Shown: piece by piece, positions 12,470 to 24,297 of the stretch
How positions within the stretch are numbered: the first letter of the stretch is position 1
Layout of the letters: every line of letters begins with the position of its first letter
Program-made: the position numbers and the translations under genes
The notes under the pieces: model-generated
What the model was told of the DNA's origin: nothing
Databases searched by the model: none
Seen by the model: the letters and a program-made list of their open reading frames with translations, nothing else
Assembly: GCA_947650365.1 (NCBI GenBank)
Contig: OX393554.1
Location: 40,456,971 to 40,520,970, forward strand
Origin: Chamaelirium japonicum
Taxonomy: Eukaryota; Streptophyta; Magnoliopsida; Liliales; Melanthiaceae
Length of the DNA stretch: 64,000 nt
Reading direction: 5' to 3'

Positions 12470-14060
12470 AATTGACCGACCGGTCAGGTTCGACCGATCA
12501 GTTGATTTTGACCGATCGGTTAATTTTGACCGATCGGTTAAAATTAACCGATGGATTGATTTTGACCGATCGGTCAAGTTTGACCGATCAGTTTAAAATC
12601 AACCGATGGAGCTTGAGGTGATCGGTTAAAAAGCAAAGTTCTTCACCTGATTCAATAGAAATTGAACCGATCGATTGATTTTATCTAATCGGTCAAAGTT
12701 GACCGATCGGTAAAATTCAACTGGTGGAGGTCGAAGCGATCGGTCAAAAACCCAAGTTTTTGCCCGATCCAGTAGAAATCGACTTGATCAGTTGAATCTA
12801 TCCGATCGGTCAAAGTTGACCGATCGGTTAAATTCAATCGGTGGAGGTTGAGGCGATTAGGCAAAAACACATGTGTTTTGCCCGATCCAGTAGAAATCGA
12901 CCTGATCGATTGAATCTATCCGATCGGTCAAAGTTGACCGATCGGTTAAATTCAACCGGTGGAGGTTGAGGCGATCGGGCAAAAACACAAGTGTTTTGCC
13001 CAATCCAGTAGAAATCGACTCGATCGGTTGAATCTATCCGATCGGTCAAAGTTGACCGATCGGTTAAATTCAACCGGTGGAGGTTGAGGCGATCGGACAA
13101 AAACACAAGTGTTTTGCCCGATCCAGTTGAAATCGACTCGATCGGTTGAATCTATCCAATCGGTCAAAGTTGACCAATCGGTTAAATTCAACCGGTGGAG
13201 GTTGAGGCGATCGGGCAAAAACACAAGTGTTTTGCCCGATCCATTAGAAATTGACTTGATCGATTGAATCTATCCGATCGGTCAAAGTTGACCGATCGGT
13301 TAAATTCAACCAGTGGAGGTTGAGACGATCGGGCAAAAATATAAGTGTTTTGCCCGATCCAGTAGAAATCGACTCGATTGGTTGATTCTATCCGATCGGT
13401 TAAATTCAACCGGTGGAGGTTGAGGCTATCGGGCAAAAACACAAGTGTTTTGCCCGATCCAGTAAAGATCGACTCGATCGGTTGAATCTATCCGATCGGT
13501 CAATATTGACCGATCGGTTAAATTCAACCGGTGGAGGTTGAGGCGATCGGGCAAAAACACAAGTGTTTTGCCCGATCCAGTAGAAATCGACTCGATCGAT
13601 TGAATCTATCCGATCGGTCAAAGTTGACCGATCGGTTAAATTCAACCGATGGAGGTTGAGGCGATCGGGCAAAAACACAAGTGTTTTGCCCTATCCAGTA
13701 GAAATCGACTCGATCGGTTGAATCTATCTGATAGGTCAAAGTTGACCGATTGGTTAAATTCAACCGGTGGAGGTTGGGGCGATCGGGCAAAAACACAAGT
13801 GTTTTGTCCGATCCAGTAGAAATCGACTCGATTGGTTGTATTTATCTGATCGGTCAAAGTTGACCGATCGGTTAAATTCAACCGGTGGAGGTTGAGGCGA
13901 TCGGGCAAAACCACAAGTGTTTTGCCCGATCCAGTAGAAATTGACTCGATCGGTTGAATCTATCCGATCGGTCAAAGTTGACCGATCGGTTAAATTCAAC
14001 TGGTGGAGGTTGAGGCGATCGAGCAAAAAAGCATGTTTTCTGCCCGATCCTTTGGAATAT
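12470..14060. repeat. 118-bp tandem array (3'-UTR satellite)
   Basis: About 12 copies of a 118-bp unit, with less regular gatcggtcaa repeats in the first 200 bp. Each unit holds the dyad gatcgggcaaaaacac / gtgttttgcccgatc and the palindromic gaccgatcggtc. One unit (about 13290-13405) is 18 bp shorter through loss of one gatcggtcaa-type block. Unit length is not a multiple of three, so the open frames through it are not genes. A degenerate ggaccggcg repeat follows at 14210-14350. Confidence 0.95.
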
Positions 14061-14465
14061 TACCCGATCGTTTGCCTGTCGAACAGGTAAAGTCATCGAA
14101 TGACGATTGGTCAATTTTGTTCGATCGGTCATATTTGACCGATCGGCCAATTTTAACCGGCGGAAGTTGAGGTGCTCTGGAGTTGTAGTTTCTCCAGGTT
14201 CGTTGCTTTGCTCGAGCCGGTGGTTCATTGCTTTGCTCGAGCCGGTGGTTCATATGGACCGGTGATTCTTCTGGACCGGCGGTTCGCTCGAACCGACGGT
14301 TTATCTGGACCGGCGATTCAGCTAGTCTGACGCTTCGTCTGGTTTCGACGGTTCGCCTGGAAGAGCGCTTCCTCCGGATTGATGTCACGCGTCCCATTCG
14401 AAAACACGGCTTTTGACCTGGTGACGCCACGCGTCCTTTCGATTTTCTCGCCAGTTTCTCTTGGG

Positions 14466-14473
14466 TTTATAAG
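14466..14473 (+). promoter_or_regulatory. TATA box of antisense gene 1
   Basis: TTTATAAG, about 105 bp before the ATG at 14578. It is the only good TATA-like site just upstream of the plus-strand gene. Confidence 0.45.
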
Positions 14474-14577
14474 CTCTTTCTGGAATTCATTTTGGCCTCA
14501 CGCTTTCAAAAAAATTTCAAAGTCCATAACGTTTGCTCCCGAGTTTCCTGCTATTCGCGTTCTCCCGATAGGTTGAA

Positions 14578-17321
14578 ATGGCATCTTCGGGCAGCATAAA
14601 GTTCAAGAACGTCGTCCCGTCGAAGAGGGGGAAGGAGAAGGCTCCGGTGTCGCCCAAGCCCATCGGCAGAGGCAAGGGTAAAGGCGCCTTCGGTGTGCTT
14701 GGTAAGAGGCACATGAGAGTAGGATTTGCCTCCGCACCTTCCAAGCTTGAGCACATCCCGAAGGCCAGCTTCGTCTTGGGACCTCTTATGCCGTTGTCGG
14801 AGGAGCCCGTCTTTGAGTATAATGTTGGCGGCAAGCTCAATGATGTGAAAAGGGCTAAGTGGTAGAAGTTGCTCACCTGCTTCACATAAGGGAATCACCG
14901 ACCAGCTCTCGCAGGAGTCCAATCCGCTTTCGGGATCGACAAGCGGACCGTCTTCACGGGGGTCGCCAGCAAGGAGCAGGTGCTAGGGACGGTTGTCACT
15001 ATCGGCCAGCTAAACTGCGGGCTGCGTCTCCCTCTTCTGCCTTTCGCTGCCCGGGTGCTGAACACTTCGGGACTTTGTCCGGGGCAGATATCGGGGAATG
15101 CATAGAGGATAATCTATGCATTCTGCCGGGTGGAGACTTCCAGGAGGAGCTCAGGGCGTGCTACTCCAGCATCCCTGAAGGCGAAGTGGCCTGGATAGAG
15201 TTAGGTTACTTCTTCTACCACTATAAGTGGGTCTCGAGGAAGGACAACCCTTTCTTCAATCTGCACGGCGTCTCCGCGCTCCGCCCGATCACCAATACCG
15301 TACCTTCCGACAAGCTCTACACCGACTGGCCGATCTCCGTTGCTGGGGTGTGGACTCCCATTTCTGTTCCTGAGACTCCTCGTTCTCAGGTACACAGTGC
15401 TGTCGAGAGATACGCTGCAGGAGGGGACTTGGCTTGGTCTTCTGATCGAGTCGGGGCCCTCGACAACCTGTTTTTGGAGTTGACGTGTGGTACCAGATCG
15501 AGGAAGCAGTTTTCAAACTGCCCGGTCCGGCATGGCAACGCCAACCTCTTTCACAGGCTGCAGGCCAGGTATGAAGACAACGACATCTTGTACTCCGATT
15601 ACGAGAAAGATCCCGGATCGGGCAAAATAGTCAGAGTTATCAGAGTCGAGAAGAAGGCATATGGGGCGAGGCGTCGCTCAGGCCCGACGGAGGAGAAGTT
15701 GGTGATGACCTGTATGGTTCTAGTGAAGAAAAGAAGAGTCTTCAAGGAGGAGGTGAAGAAAGAAGAAGAAGAAAAGAAAGAAGAAGAAGAAGAAGAAGAA
15801 GAAAAGAAAGACGTAGAGGAGGAGGATGAAGACGACGATGACGATGGCGAAGGTGGTGGTGATGATGATGACGGTGATGATGATGGGGATGATGATGAGG
15901 AAGGAGGCGGAGGAGACGGTGGCGAAGATAGAGGAGATGGTGGCGAGGAAGAAGTTCCTCCCACTCCCATCGACGAGGCTAAGGCCCATCGGATGGAGGA
16001 CGTTATGGATATGGTGGGCGACGGCAAGAAAGTGCCGCCCACCTATCATTTTGAAGAATTAAAGCGCCCAATGCGCATTAGAATAAGATACACGAGGAGT
16101 GATGGGGTTGCAAGCAACCCCACACCCCTCACTCAAGTACCTCCCAGTGTTCTTCGCTTGGAGGGTGCTTCGACGAGCGCAGGGTTAGAAGTTGAGCAAC
16201 CTCCGCCCGCGCTTCGGCCTTCGGCTGCCCAGATAGCGGAGGAGACGGCTGCCCTCATGGCCACCTTCAACAGGCCGGCGAACATCGTGAAGAAGGGGAG
16301 ATCACTCCTTCGCGCGACATTCCTTCCCCCTTGCAAAGGGAGGGAGGGAGTCGCGTGGAGGCTAGGACACCCCAACCTCCACCTGAGGTATCTCCCGTGA
16401 AGGAAAGGTCGACCCCCGGGGCTAAGAGTTCCGATCGGGGGAAGGGCAAGGCCGAAGCGTCTCGAGTCGACGCCACAGGTATGTTTCTGCCAACTTATCT
16501 TCTCTTTATTGCTTTTGACATTCGAGACTCTAAATGTCGAACCTTTGTATTGATGACAGATGCTCCTGTCGGCTCCGCTCAGATGCTTAGAGATTTGGGT
16601 GAGGTTGACATCAACCACCCAACGGGTGTAATCCGGAAGCTCTATAATCTTTCCGATGCTACCCTGGATGAGGCCTACAACAGGCTCGAAGTTGTGGTAA
16701 GTGCATCAGCACGACTTGGTTTTTGAGTTGTATCTTCCGATATGTTTCTGACTTTCTCTTGGTTGTTGGCAGAACTCAGCGGTCCTAAAACTCGCTAGCA
16801 GGCTCTTCAGGAGGGCCAGTGAGCGGGGGGCTTCTGCTGAAGTCTCTTGTTTGACTGCCGAACTTGAGGCCGCGAACGAGGAGAAGGAGAAGTTGAAGGA
16901 AGCTTTGTCTGCAGGAAGGAAGCTCTATCTATCCGAAAGGAAGCTCTCCGCAAGGAGAAGATTGAGAGCAATAAATGGCTCGATAGCTACACGGCTCGGG
17001 GTCATGAGCTTCACGAATTGAAGGACAGATTTTTTCAAAGTGGAGACCTTGGCCTTCGACCGTGCGACTGAAATAAAGGAGCTGAAGGCCCAACTTGCTG
17101 CGAAGGATGCGTCTTCTACTGCCAAGGAGAAGGCCCTCACGAAGGAGCTCGAGCAGACACATCTCGATTGCGAGAGTTTCAGATCGACAGCGGAGAAGGC
17201 GGTGGAAGCCCTTAGGGCTCATACTAGCGGCGTCCTATCTTCTAAAGCGTCTGCGGCGAGCAAGGCTCGGGGCGAATCTGAAGGAGACAAGTCGTGCGCT
17301 CCAAGTGTGGGCAAGCCCTGA
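14578..17321 (+). pseudogene. Antisense ORF of element 1, coiled-coil protein relic
   Basis: A plus-strand gene lying between pol and the 3' LTR and opposite in direction to both. The start MASSGSIKFKNVVPSKRGKE is followed by a basic region. A domain with RLPLLPFAARVLNTSGLCPG and WIELGYFFYHYKWV resembles the 'putative gypsy type transposon' proteins (PF04195-like; from memory of the family). Then comes an Asp/Glu run (about 15745-15960) and a C-terminal coiled coil rich in Ala/Glu/Lys ending PSVGKP. Probable introns are 16479-16559 (GTATGT...CAG) and 16697-16772 (GTAAGT...CAG). It is broken by a TAG at 15103-15105 (a Trp position), a stop at 14863, and frame changes. The poly(A) signal is at 17404. 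Confidence 0.65.
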
Positions 17322-17403
17322 TGTCATCTATCTTCTTTCTTTTGCTTTTGTATCTGTAAACCTTGCACATGTAACAGATCGCTTGTACTTGAAAATTTTG
17401 AGA

Positions 17404-17409
17404 AATAAA
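17404..17409 (+). terminator. Poly(A) signal of antisense gene 1
   Basis: AATAAA about 83 bp after the stop codon region of the antisense gene, followed by a GT-rich stretch. Confidence 0.5.
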
Positions 17410-17489
17410 GACTTGTTTGTTGATATCAAAATTGAATGTCTCTTGTGTTGAATTCTTTGAATGCTTGTGCTTCGAATGGAATGTTTGAA

Positions 17490-17930
17490 TATACTTAACA
17501 CTTGACTGTAAGGGGTCGAGTCGCAACTCGATCATCCAAACTTGTTAAGTAATTTGGTAATTGAAGGTTGTGTTGTATCACAACCCAAAACCATTTAACA
17601 TCTGCCTGTAAGGGGTTGAGTCACAACTCAAGCACCCAAACTTGTTAAATGACCTGGTAATTGAAGATTATTTAACATCTGCCTGTAAGGGGTTAAGTCG
17701 CAACTCAAGCACCCAAACTTGTTAAACGACCTGGTAATTGAAGATTATTTAACATCTGCCTGTAAGGGGTTATATCGCAACACGAGCTCCCAAACTTGTT
17801 AATTTGACCTGGTAACTTGAAGGTTGTTTTGTTTCACAACCCGAAACCATTTAACATCTGCCTGTAAGGGGTTGAGTCACAACTCAAGCACCCAAACTTA
17901 TTAAACGACCTGGTAATTTGAAGGTAGATA
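17490..17930. repeat. Tandem repeat between convergent genes
   Basis: Five imperfect copies of a roughly 75-100-bp unit with ctgcctgtaaggggttgagt and cacccaaacttgttaaa. It lies between the 3' ends of the antisense gene and pol. A single related stretch (ggctgcctacgtacccccct with aagtcgcac) occupies the same place in element 2 at about 53485. Confidence 0.8.
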
Positions 17931-18005
17931 ACTCAAAACTGCTTGAGAACTTGAGTAGACGAGATGGATGTTTGAAAACAATCTTTATTCAACCTGGAGT
18001 TTACA

Positions 18006-21000
18006 TCAAGGATAGAACATTTTGAGATGTCTAACATTCCAAGCTCGTGGTAGCCTATCTCCTTCTGGCGAAATTAGGCGATAAGATCCTTTGCCTCCTA
18101 TCGATTCGATGATGTAGGGTCCTTCCCAGTTGGGTGCTAGTTTTCCACTACTATGCTCTTTAGTATTGTAGAAGACTGCTCTGAGGACCAGGCTGCCAAT
18201 TGAGAATTGTCTCTTGCTAATCTTTTGATCATAGGCTTGTTTGATCCTTTGTTGATATTTGGCAACTCGAATGGTTGCTCGATCTCATAATTCTTCAGAG
18301 AGATCAAGGTCCTCGACTCAAAGCTCATCGTTAACCCCTTCCTCGATTGCTCTGGTCTTCAGAGTGTTTGATATGGTTTCTGTTGGGAGAACTACTTTTG
18401 ACCCATAGGTTAGGCGAAAGGGTGAGAACCCAGTTGATCTTCTCGGGGTAGTTCGATAGCCCCACAAGACTTCTGGTAGGACTTGCTCCCACAATCCTTT
18501 CTTGTTATCGAGCTTCTTCTTGAGTAGACCAAGGATAACTCTGTTAGAGGCTTCGGCTTGACCATTGCATTGAGGATACCTTGGTGTTGAGTAGAAAAGT
18601 TTAATTCTATTATTCAGGCAAAACTCCCGGAACTTGTCGGAATCGAATTGAGCTCCATTGTCAGTAATTAGGACTTGTGGCGTGCCAAATCTTGAGAAGA
18701 TGTTATGTCTGATGAACTTGATGACTTCATCGTCAGTCTCTCGGAAGAGTGACACTGCTTCAACCCACTTGGTGAAGTAATTTGTGGCCAACAGCAGATA
18801 CTTCCTTTTGCTTGGTGTTGGTGGGAAAGGACCCAAGAAGTCCAACCCCCATTAATGGAAGGGCTACGGACTTGTTAGTTGATGGAGCTCGTCTGCTGGG
18901 AGATCGATAGCTCGAGCGTGTCGTTGACAAAGCTCGCATCTTTGAACCACTTGGTGAACATCTCTGGCCATTGTTGGCCGGTAGTAACCTTGAAGCTTTG
19001 TCTTGGCTTCGAGAGATCTTCCACCTGAATGATTTTTGTAGGCTCCAGAATGGATATCGATCAGGATTGCCTTTGCTTGTAAAGGACCAACACATTTGAG
19101 CAACATCCCGTTGTGCGATTTGAAATATAGATCTGTTCCTTGGAGGCTATAGCATGGAAGCTTCCTTTGAAGTCTTCTGGCTTAAATTGGATTTTCTGGC
19201 ATTCTGCCTTGTTTGAAGAAGTCGAAGATTGGCCATCTCCAATCTTCAGGTTCATGTGTTGTGTCATGATCGAAGGCCGGCTGTTCTCCACCCCCAGATC
19301 CTTCTGTAGTGGCGACGATCTGCTGTCCGAGGCTAATCTTGGGCGATTCTTGATAGTCGATTTGTATTCACCTTTCCCCGAGTGAATCTCCAAGAACCGA
19401 GGCAGCATTAGCCAGGGCATCTACCTCTCGATTTTCTGCTATCGGGACTTGAATGAATTCAGTGCTAGCAAAACGTTGTTGGTGATGTCGCACCAGAACT
19501 AAATAATGTTGTAACTTTTCTTCTCGCGTCGTGTACTCCCCGTTGATCTGCTTTATTATTAGCTAGGAGTCGCTATAGACAACGAGTCGATCTATCCCCA
19601 GGGATTCAGCCATTTCAAGCCGGAGATGAGTGCCTCGTATTCGACTTTATTATTGGTAGCGTTGAATCCAAGGAGAATGACCTTTTGAAGATGATCAAGT
19701 TCGGGGGATACTAAGACTATCCCAATTCCCGAACCGATCGCGCTTGAAGCTCCATCAATATAGAGTTTCCATTGAGCTGGCGAGATAACAGGAGCCTCAA
19801 GGCTTGGATTGGTCTTTGGAATCAGATTGAATGGAGGTTCATCTCCATCTTCGAGGCGCATATCGACGTCTTCCTCGCAAATTATGGGGTCTTCCACGGG
19901 GAAGTCAGCTAGGAAGTCAGCAACCGCCTGCCCTTTGAGTGAAGTGCGAGGTTCAAATTGAATCCCGAGAGCACTCATCTCGATCACCCATTTTGTCATT
20001 CGACCTGCTCGACCTGCCTTGTCGAGGATGTCTTTGAGTGGGTGCTCTGAGATCACTGTGATCGGGTGGGAGATAAAATAGGGTTGAAGACGTCGTGATG
20101 CGGTGAGTAAGGCTAGTATGACCTTTTCAATCTTTGAGTAGCGAGTCTCTGCCGGAAGAAGTGTATGACTGATGTAGTAGACCGGATGTTCGATACCTTC
20201 TCTTTTGCTGACCAGGACTGCACTGATTGCTTGATCGGTGACGGCAAGATAGAGCCATAGATCTTCTTTCAGGAGCGGAGCTGTTAAAATGAGCGCACTG
20301 ATGTACGAGATAACTTTTGACGTCTTGAAAAGCTTGTTCGCAAGTTGGACTCCATCTAGAGGTATTCGCCTTTCGCAACTTGTCGAAGAACGGTTTATAC
20401 TTGTCGGAAGATTTCGAGATGAATCATTGAGGGCAGCTAATCTTCCAGTGAGGCGTTGCACTTCTTTTCGATTAGTAGGCGATGTCATATCGAGGATAGC
20501 TCGAATTTGGTCGGGGTTGGCTTCGATACCTCTCCTGGTCACAAGGTGACCCAGGAATTTACCCGATTGAACACCAAAAGCTCATTTAGCTGGATTGAGC
20601 TTCATGCAGTATTTTTCGGAGGATTTGAAATGTTTCCGCCAGATCAAAGAGGTGGCTTTCTTGATTAGAAATTTTGGTGAGGAGATCGTCGACATAAACT
20701 TCGATGTTGCGTCTGATTTGATCTTCGAACATCTTCGTGACTAGCCTTTGATAGATTGATCCAGCATTCTTGAGGCCGAATGACATTACGTTGTAGCAGT
20801 AAAGACCTCGGTCAGTCACAAAGCACGTCTTCTCTCGATCGTCCGGATGTAGCGGAATTTGATTATACCCAGAGTACCCATCCATGAAAGATAAGAGCTC
20901 GTGGCCAGCAGTGGCATCGACGAGTCTATCTATCCTTGGCATGGAGAATGGGTCTTTAGGACAAGCCTTGTTGAGGTTGGTGAAGTCGATGCATACTCTG

Positions 21001-21420
21001 ACTTTCCCATTCTTCTTTGGGACAGCGACTATATTGGAGATCCAAGTAGGGTACTTTACTTCACGAATGAAGCCTGCTGCGAGTAGCTTACTGATCTCCT
21101 CTTGAACTGCAACTTGTCGTTCTGGTCGGATTGTGCGTGGTTTTTGTTTGACGGGCTTCACTCCTTCTTTGATTGCGAGTCAGTGACACGTGTCATCTGG
21201 GTTGATCCCAAGCATATCTTCGAAACACCAGGCGAAGACGTCAATGTTGGATTGGAGGAAGGATACCATGTCTCGCGCTTCTGCGTCGCTGAGACCGGTA
21301 CCGATGAAGGTTTCTCGAGGGAGATCTTCACTGCCGATGTTGATTGGAGTGATTTCTTCGATTGAAGGTGGAACCTCCCATTCGATCGGCGGGGGTTCGG
21401 ACAGTGGGATCTCCTTTGGG
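18006..21420 (-). pseudogene. Element 1 pol: RT, dual RNase H, integrase
   Basis: A decayed Ty3/gypsy polyprotein. Minus-strand order: segment before RT (DVFAWCFEDMLGINPDDTCH, then a stop); RT core (TWISNIVAVPKKNGKVRVCI; YVDDLLTK, YVDD intact). The RT-attached RNase H has lost its usual acidic signature (LYLAVTDQAIS). A second RNase H follows (WKLYIDGASSAIGSGIGIVL with NNKVEYEAL). Then come the integrase zinc finger (CELCQRHA), the catalytic core (DFLGPFPPTP, VLITDNGAQFD, GQAEASNRV) and a C-terminal segment ending RAWNVRHLKMFYP at 18006. Frameshifts occur near 20640, 20370 and 19600. In one, a one-base loss is followed by a Cys codon turned to TGA (about 20584). Gag and protease are absent. 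Confidence 0.85.
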
Positions 21421-21834
21421 TCGCAACTGTGTCAGACGGACACCATCAATCATCTTCGGGTCGCAACTGTCAGACGGACACCGTCGAAGCCCAACTTGCA
21501 AGAGAGGCACCAGATGAAAGGGGCACACTCAAAGGGCAGAGCTTCTCCATCTTGCCCACTCCAACATGAAGCTGGAATGGATCTCCATCACCGGCTCCAT
21601 CCGACCATTACTCAAAGGCCCGGACAAGACCTCGCGATCTTGCCTCTCGATCTGCATCCAGGTTGAGGGTATGGTCGTAGAGAGGGGTATTCTTTTGCTG
21701 GACCTCTTTACCGGAGTTTGTTTCAATCGATATTTCCAAAGGGGCGGAGAACTCCAACTCTCCCCAAATTCAATTGCCTCAAAGGGGTGGAGAACTCCAA
21801 CTGTTTCAATCGACATTTCAGAAACCAGAGCTCT
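21421..21834. other. Deletion-junction segment of element 1
   Basis: Sequence between pol and the partial 5' LTR. It has two internal direct duplications: ggtcgcaactg with tcagacggacacc (21420 and 21460), and ggagaactccaact with gtttcaatcga (about 21720-21830). I could not assign it to gag or protease. It is probably leftover LTR or leader material brought together by deletion. Confidence 0.4.
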
Positions 21835-22213
21835 GGAATTCTAGCTTTCGATCTTCCAACTTTCCTCGATCTTTTTCTTGTCTCTGAAGAGATCGGAGAT
21901 ACTTCAGTGACACTCGGCCTGTCGAGGTCACAATAAACAAAGAGTTAGTGAATTCGGGCTGCTCCCTATAGCACGGAGACGTAGGCTTCGGCTGAACTCC
22001 GAGACCACATCTTATGTTAATCTTCTCTGCTTGCATATCGGAAGTGTTAACTCAAAATCACCAGAGCACCGACCTTCGAAGTCACCTTTCAATCAACCGA
22101 TCTACCATTCAACTTCAATTGACTGGTGGAGTGAAGTCTTCGGATCGGCACGAAGATTTTTCCCCCACAGTTTGGCGCCGTCTGTGGGATTCTTGCCAAA
22201 ATTTGCACCCACA
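21835..22213 (-). repeat. Partial 5' LTR of element 1
   Basis: Starts TGTGGGTGC at 22213 beside the TTTCT duplication. The 314-bp arm 21856-22169 is colinear with the 12015-12328 arm of the 3' LTR. The other half of the LTR is missing. The PBS-like tttggcgccgtctgtggga at 22171-22189 is intact here, whereas the other copy has two changes. Confidence 0.8.
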
Positions 22214-22390
22214 TTTCTTATTTAGTGGTGCGCCAAAAGGTACAATAGAAACTCATAAATAAGTCATAGTGTTCAGGTGCTTTGTCAAATCCTAAATCTT
22301 TCACGGCCTACCAAACCTCCATTTTAGAGAAGGGGGAGTCTAAAGTTTCCATTTATAGTTGATCCATGGTATAGATCCATGTGAATAACC
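22214..22390 (-). pseudogene. 5' remainder of the split L1 LINE
   Basis: The minus strand reads AVKDLGFDKAPEHYDLFMSF then CTFWRTTK. This is the region just before the RT fingers in plant L1 elements, with stops at Trp/Arg positions. It joins in register to the segment starting at 11639 when one TTTCT copy is kept. Homology ends near 22390, so the LINE copy appears 5'-truncated. Confidence 0.7.
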
Positions 22391-23803
22391 TGGAATTTGG
22401 GTAGCTTCCAATTACCTGTTGAAGCAGAAGCACAAACACAAGCAGAATGAATTACAAAACAAAAAATCACAGACGATAAAAAAAAATAAAAAAAAGGAAA
22501 AACATATCACAAAGCATAAGACACCGATTTACATTAAAACATAAATAAAAATAAAAATAAAATTCATGTGCGACAACAAACAAAAATCTTTTAGAAGTAG
22601 TGGATCAATAGAAGGTACAAGCAATCGCTCCATCAATGAGAAAACCCTATTCACCTTAAGCTTTATCCTCACCATAAGAAACACATAGAAAGTCGCACAT
22701 CCTCCATTTGGCATCGAAACACCCTTTATACACATAAGTTTACACGCTTTTAGGTAAAATTACATAAATACCCTCCAAAATTATTCTCTGGGGCTGCTGC
22801 CCATGACCCCCCGCAAGCAAGGCATGATGCACACTTTGATGGACTGAGTGCAGGTGGACCCCCTTATCGTTATTGGGCCACAAACTCGACACTTTCCTAG
22901 CAAAGAAAAAATTAATGAAATGTTTGATATATGTTGGATGAAGGTGTGATTAGTGACACATTGGGAGAGGCGAAGATGAAGTGGATAGTGTGTTGAATCT
23001 TCTTCCAACGTTTGTTACCAACTGGAAGAAATAGACAGTGAGATTACGCTCATGGAGCCATTTATAATGAGTCCATTGCTACCAAATATATTTGTCCATC
23101 GAAAGTGAAAAACTTTTTTACATAACGAAGTAGCTTGCAACAGGTTGTACATGCGCACAATATGTTTATATTTTGGATAGAAGAAGGTGCAGAGATTAAT
23201 GCGTATTGTAGTGACTCTAATCCGTCGATCTTAGAACTATTGTACGTCATTGAAGATACGAAGGAGGCAGACAAAGCATTTGCTACTCTTAACTTTGATT
23301 CCCTTGTTTTAGAATGTTTAAAAACTTGTTATTTTTGTGAAAGGCATTCCATTAATTTGGAGGGTGTTATTGGAGTACTTTTTTAAGCAAGTTGCGGATG
23401 ATGATACGTTAATTGATTGAGTAGCACTATTAAAGTGAGCCTGAAAACAAAGGAAGAGGTAATGAAGCGGTTCAAAATCAACCAAAGACAATGAAGTTGT
23501 TGAGTTTTAGCATAATGGTAATAAGCTTTTATCAAGAGATTATCATGATGGGTTTATCTTGATGGCCACTTTAGATATTCATACCGAACTAGGTATTTGA
23601 TAGTAGATGACACATGGTATATGTTTCCTCATGGCTAATTATATACAGTGAGAGAGTAACATGACAACGATAGGAGATGGTTCCAAGATTTCGGTATGAA
23701 AAAGTGGCATTGAAAGATGTTTGACGTGAGGGTTCAGACGTATGTTAACACACAATAACCTCTTTGTGTATAAAGTACAATATAAATTTCAGCAAATTAG
23801 GTA
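22391..23803. other. Unassigned, AT-rich
   Basis: No gene recognised. A plus-strand open stretch at 23135-23386 (LELLYVIEDTKEADKAF) might be a transposase fragment, but I cannot tie it to a family. Confidence 0.35.
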
Positions 23804-24297
23804 GGGCTTTTTTCTAAATTAGTATTTTTTTTTAAAAAAATTGTCATAACAACCATCTGCCACAAATAATTTTAAAAGTGGCCAAACTGACAGTCACGTG
23901 GCAAGGTGGCACCGCAAAGCGCCCCGCCACGTCGGCTGTCTCTTTTTTTTTTATGGGTGGCCGCAGAAGTCGGTATCCCACATATCGACTTTAAAGCCGG
24001 CATTCCAAATACCGACTTCAATGTTCTATGGTTTTGTATGGACCGGTCTCTCTTGTTTACAACTTAGTCTTGGGTTTTGTATAAATTTCAGACTTTTGCC
24101 TATTTAAAGTTGTTAATTGGGCTATCGATATTTGCGGCTACCCAGAAAAAAAAAAGAAAAGGACAACCAACGTGGCGAGGCGCTTTGCCGTGCCGCTCGC
24201 CACGTGGCTGTCAGTTTGACCACTTTTGATGTTATTTGTGACATATGACTGTTATGATATGTATATATTTGTTAAATACTAATTTGGAAAAAAGTCC
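23804..24297. mobile_element. MULE-type MITE with 9-bp target duplication
   Basis: A 494-bp element with about 130-140-bp imperfect TIRs. The left end gggcttttttctaaattagt pairs with the complement of actaatttggaaaaaagtcc on the right. Further in, aaactgacagtcacgtggc pairs with gccacgtggctgtcagttt. Flanks aattaggta (23795-23803) and aattagtta (24298-24306) are a 9-bp duplication with one mismatch, as expected for Mutator-like elements. The 200-bp centre has no recognised gene. It lies about 450 bp upstream of the NNF1-like start codon. Confidence 0.8.

Larger units (their letters stand above)
11640..22213 (-). mobile_element. Tat-type Ty3/gypsy LTR retrotransposon, internally deleted (element 1)
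   Basis: A 10,574-bp insertion in the minus orientation. Ends are TG...CA, and the target duplication TTTCT is present at 11635-11639 and 22214-22218. The interrupted LINE reading frame lines up when one TTTCT copy and the insertion are removed. Minus-strand order: partial 5' LTR (22213 to about 21820), remnant upstream of RT, pol (21420-18006), a convergent plus-strand gene (14578-17321), a 118-bp tandem array, PPT, and 3' LTR (12372-11640). Gag and protease are missing, as is the second half of the 5' LTR. The antisense gene and 3'-UTR satellite fit what is known of the Tat lineage. CpG-type changes between LTR copies indicate an old insertion. Confidence 0.85.

Noticed and set aside
12470..14060. 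CRISPR-like regular repeats
   Set aside because: Plant DNA; the repeats are contiguous 118-bp units without unique spacers, in an LTR-element 3' region.
12685..14228. Nine overlapping minus-strand frames of about 90 codons
   Set aside because: They read the 118-bp tandem unit in shifting frames; the unit is not a multiple of three and there is no conserved start context.
15599..16049. Ser-rich and hydrophobic minus-strand frames opposite the acidic run
   Set aside because: Shadow of the GAA/GAC-rich Asp/Glu stretch of the plus-strand antisense gene.
22171..22189. Working PBS of a second, plus-strand LTR element starting at 21835
   Set aside because: The element ends 24 bp later at TTTCT, and no plus-strand gag follows; the motif is inside the LTR bounds set by duplication and PPT.
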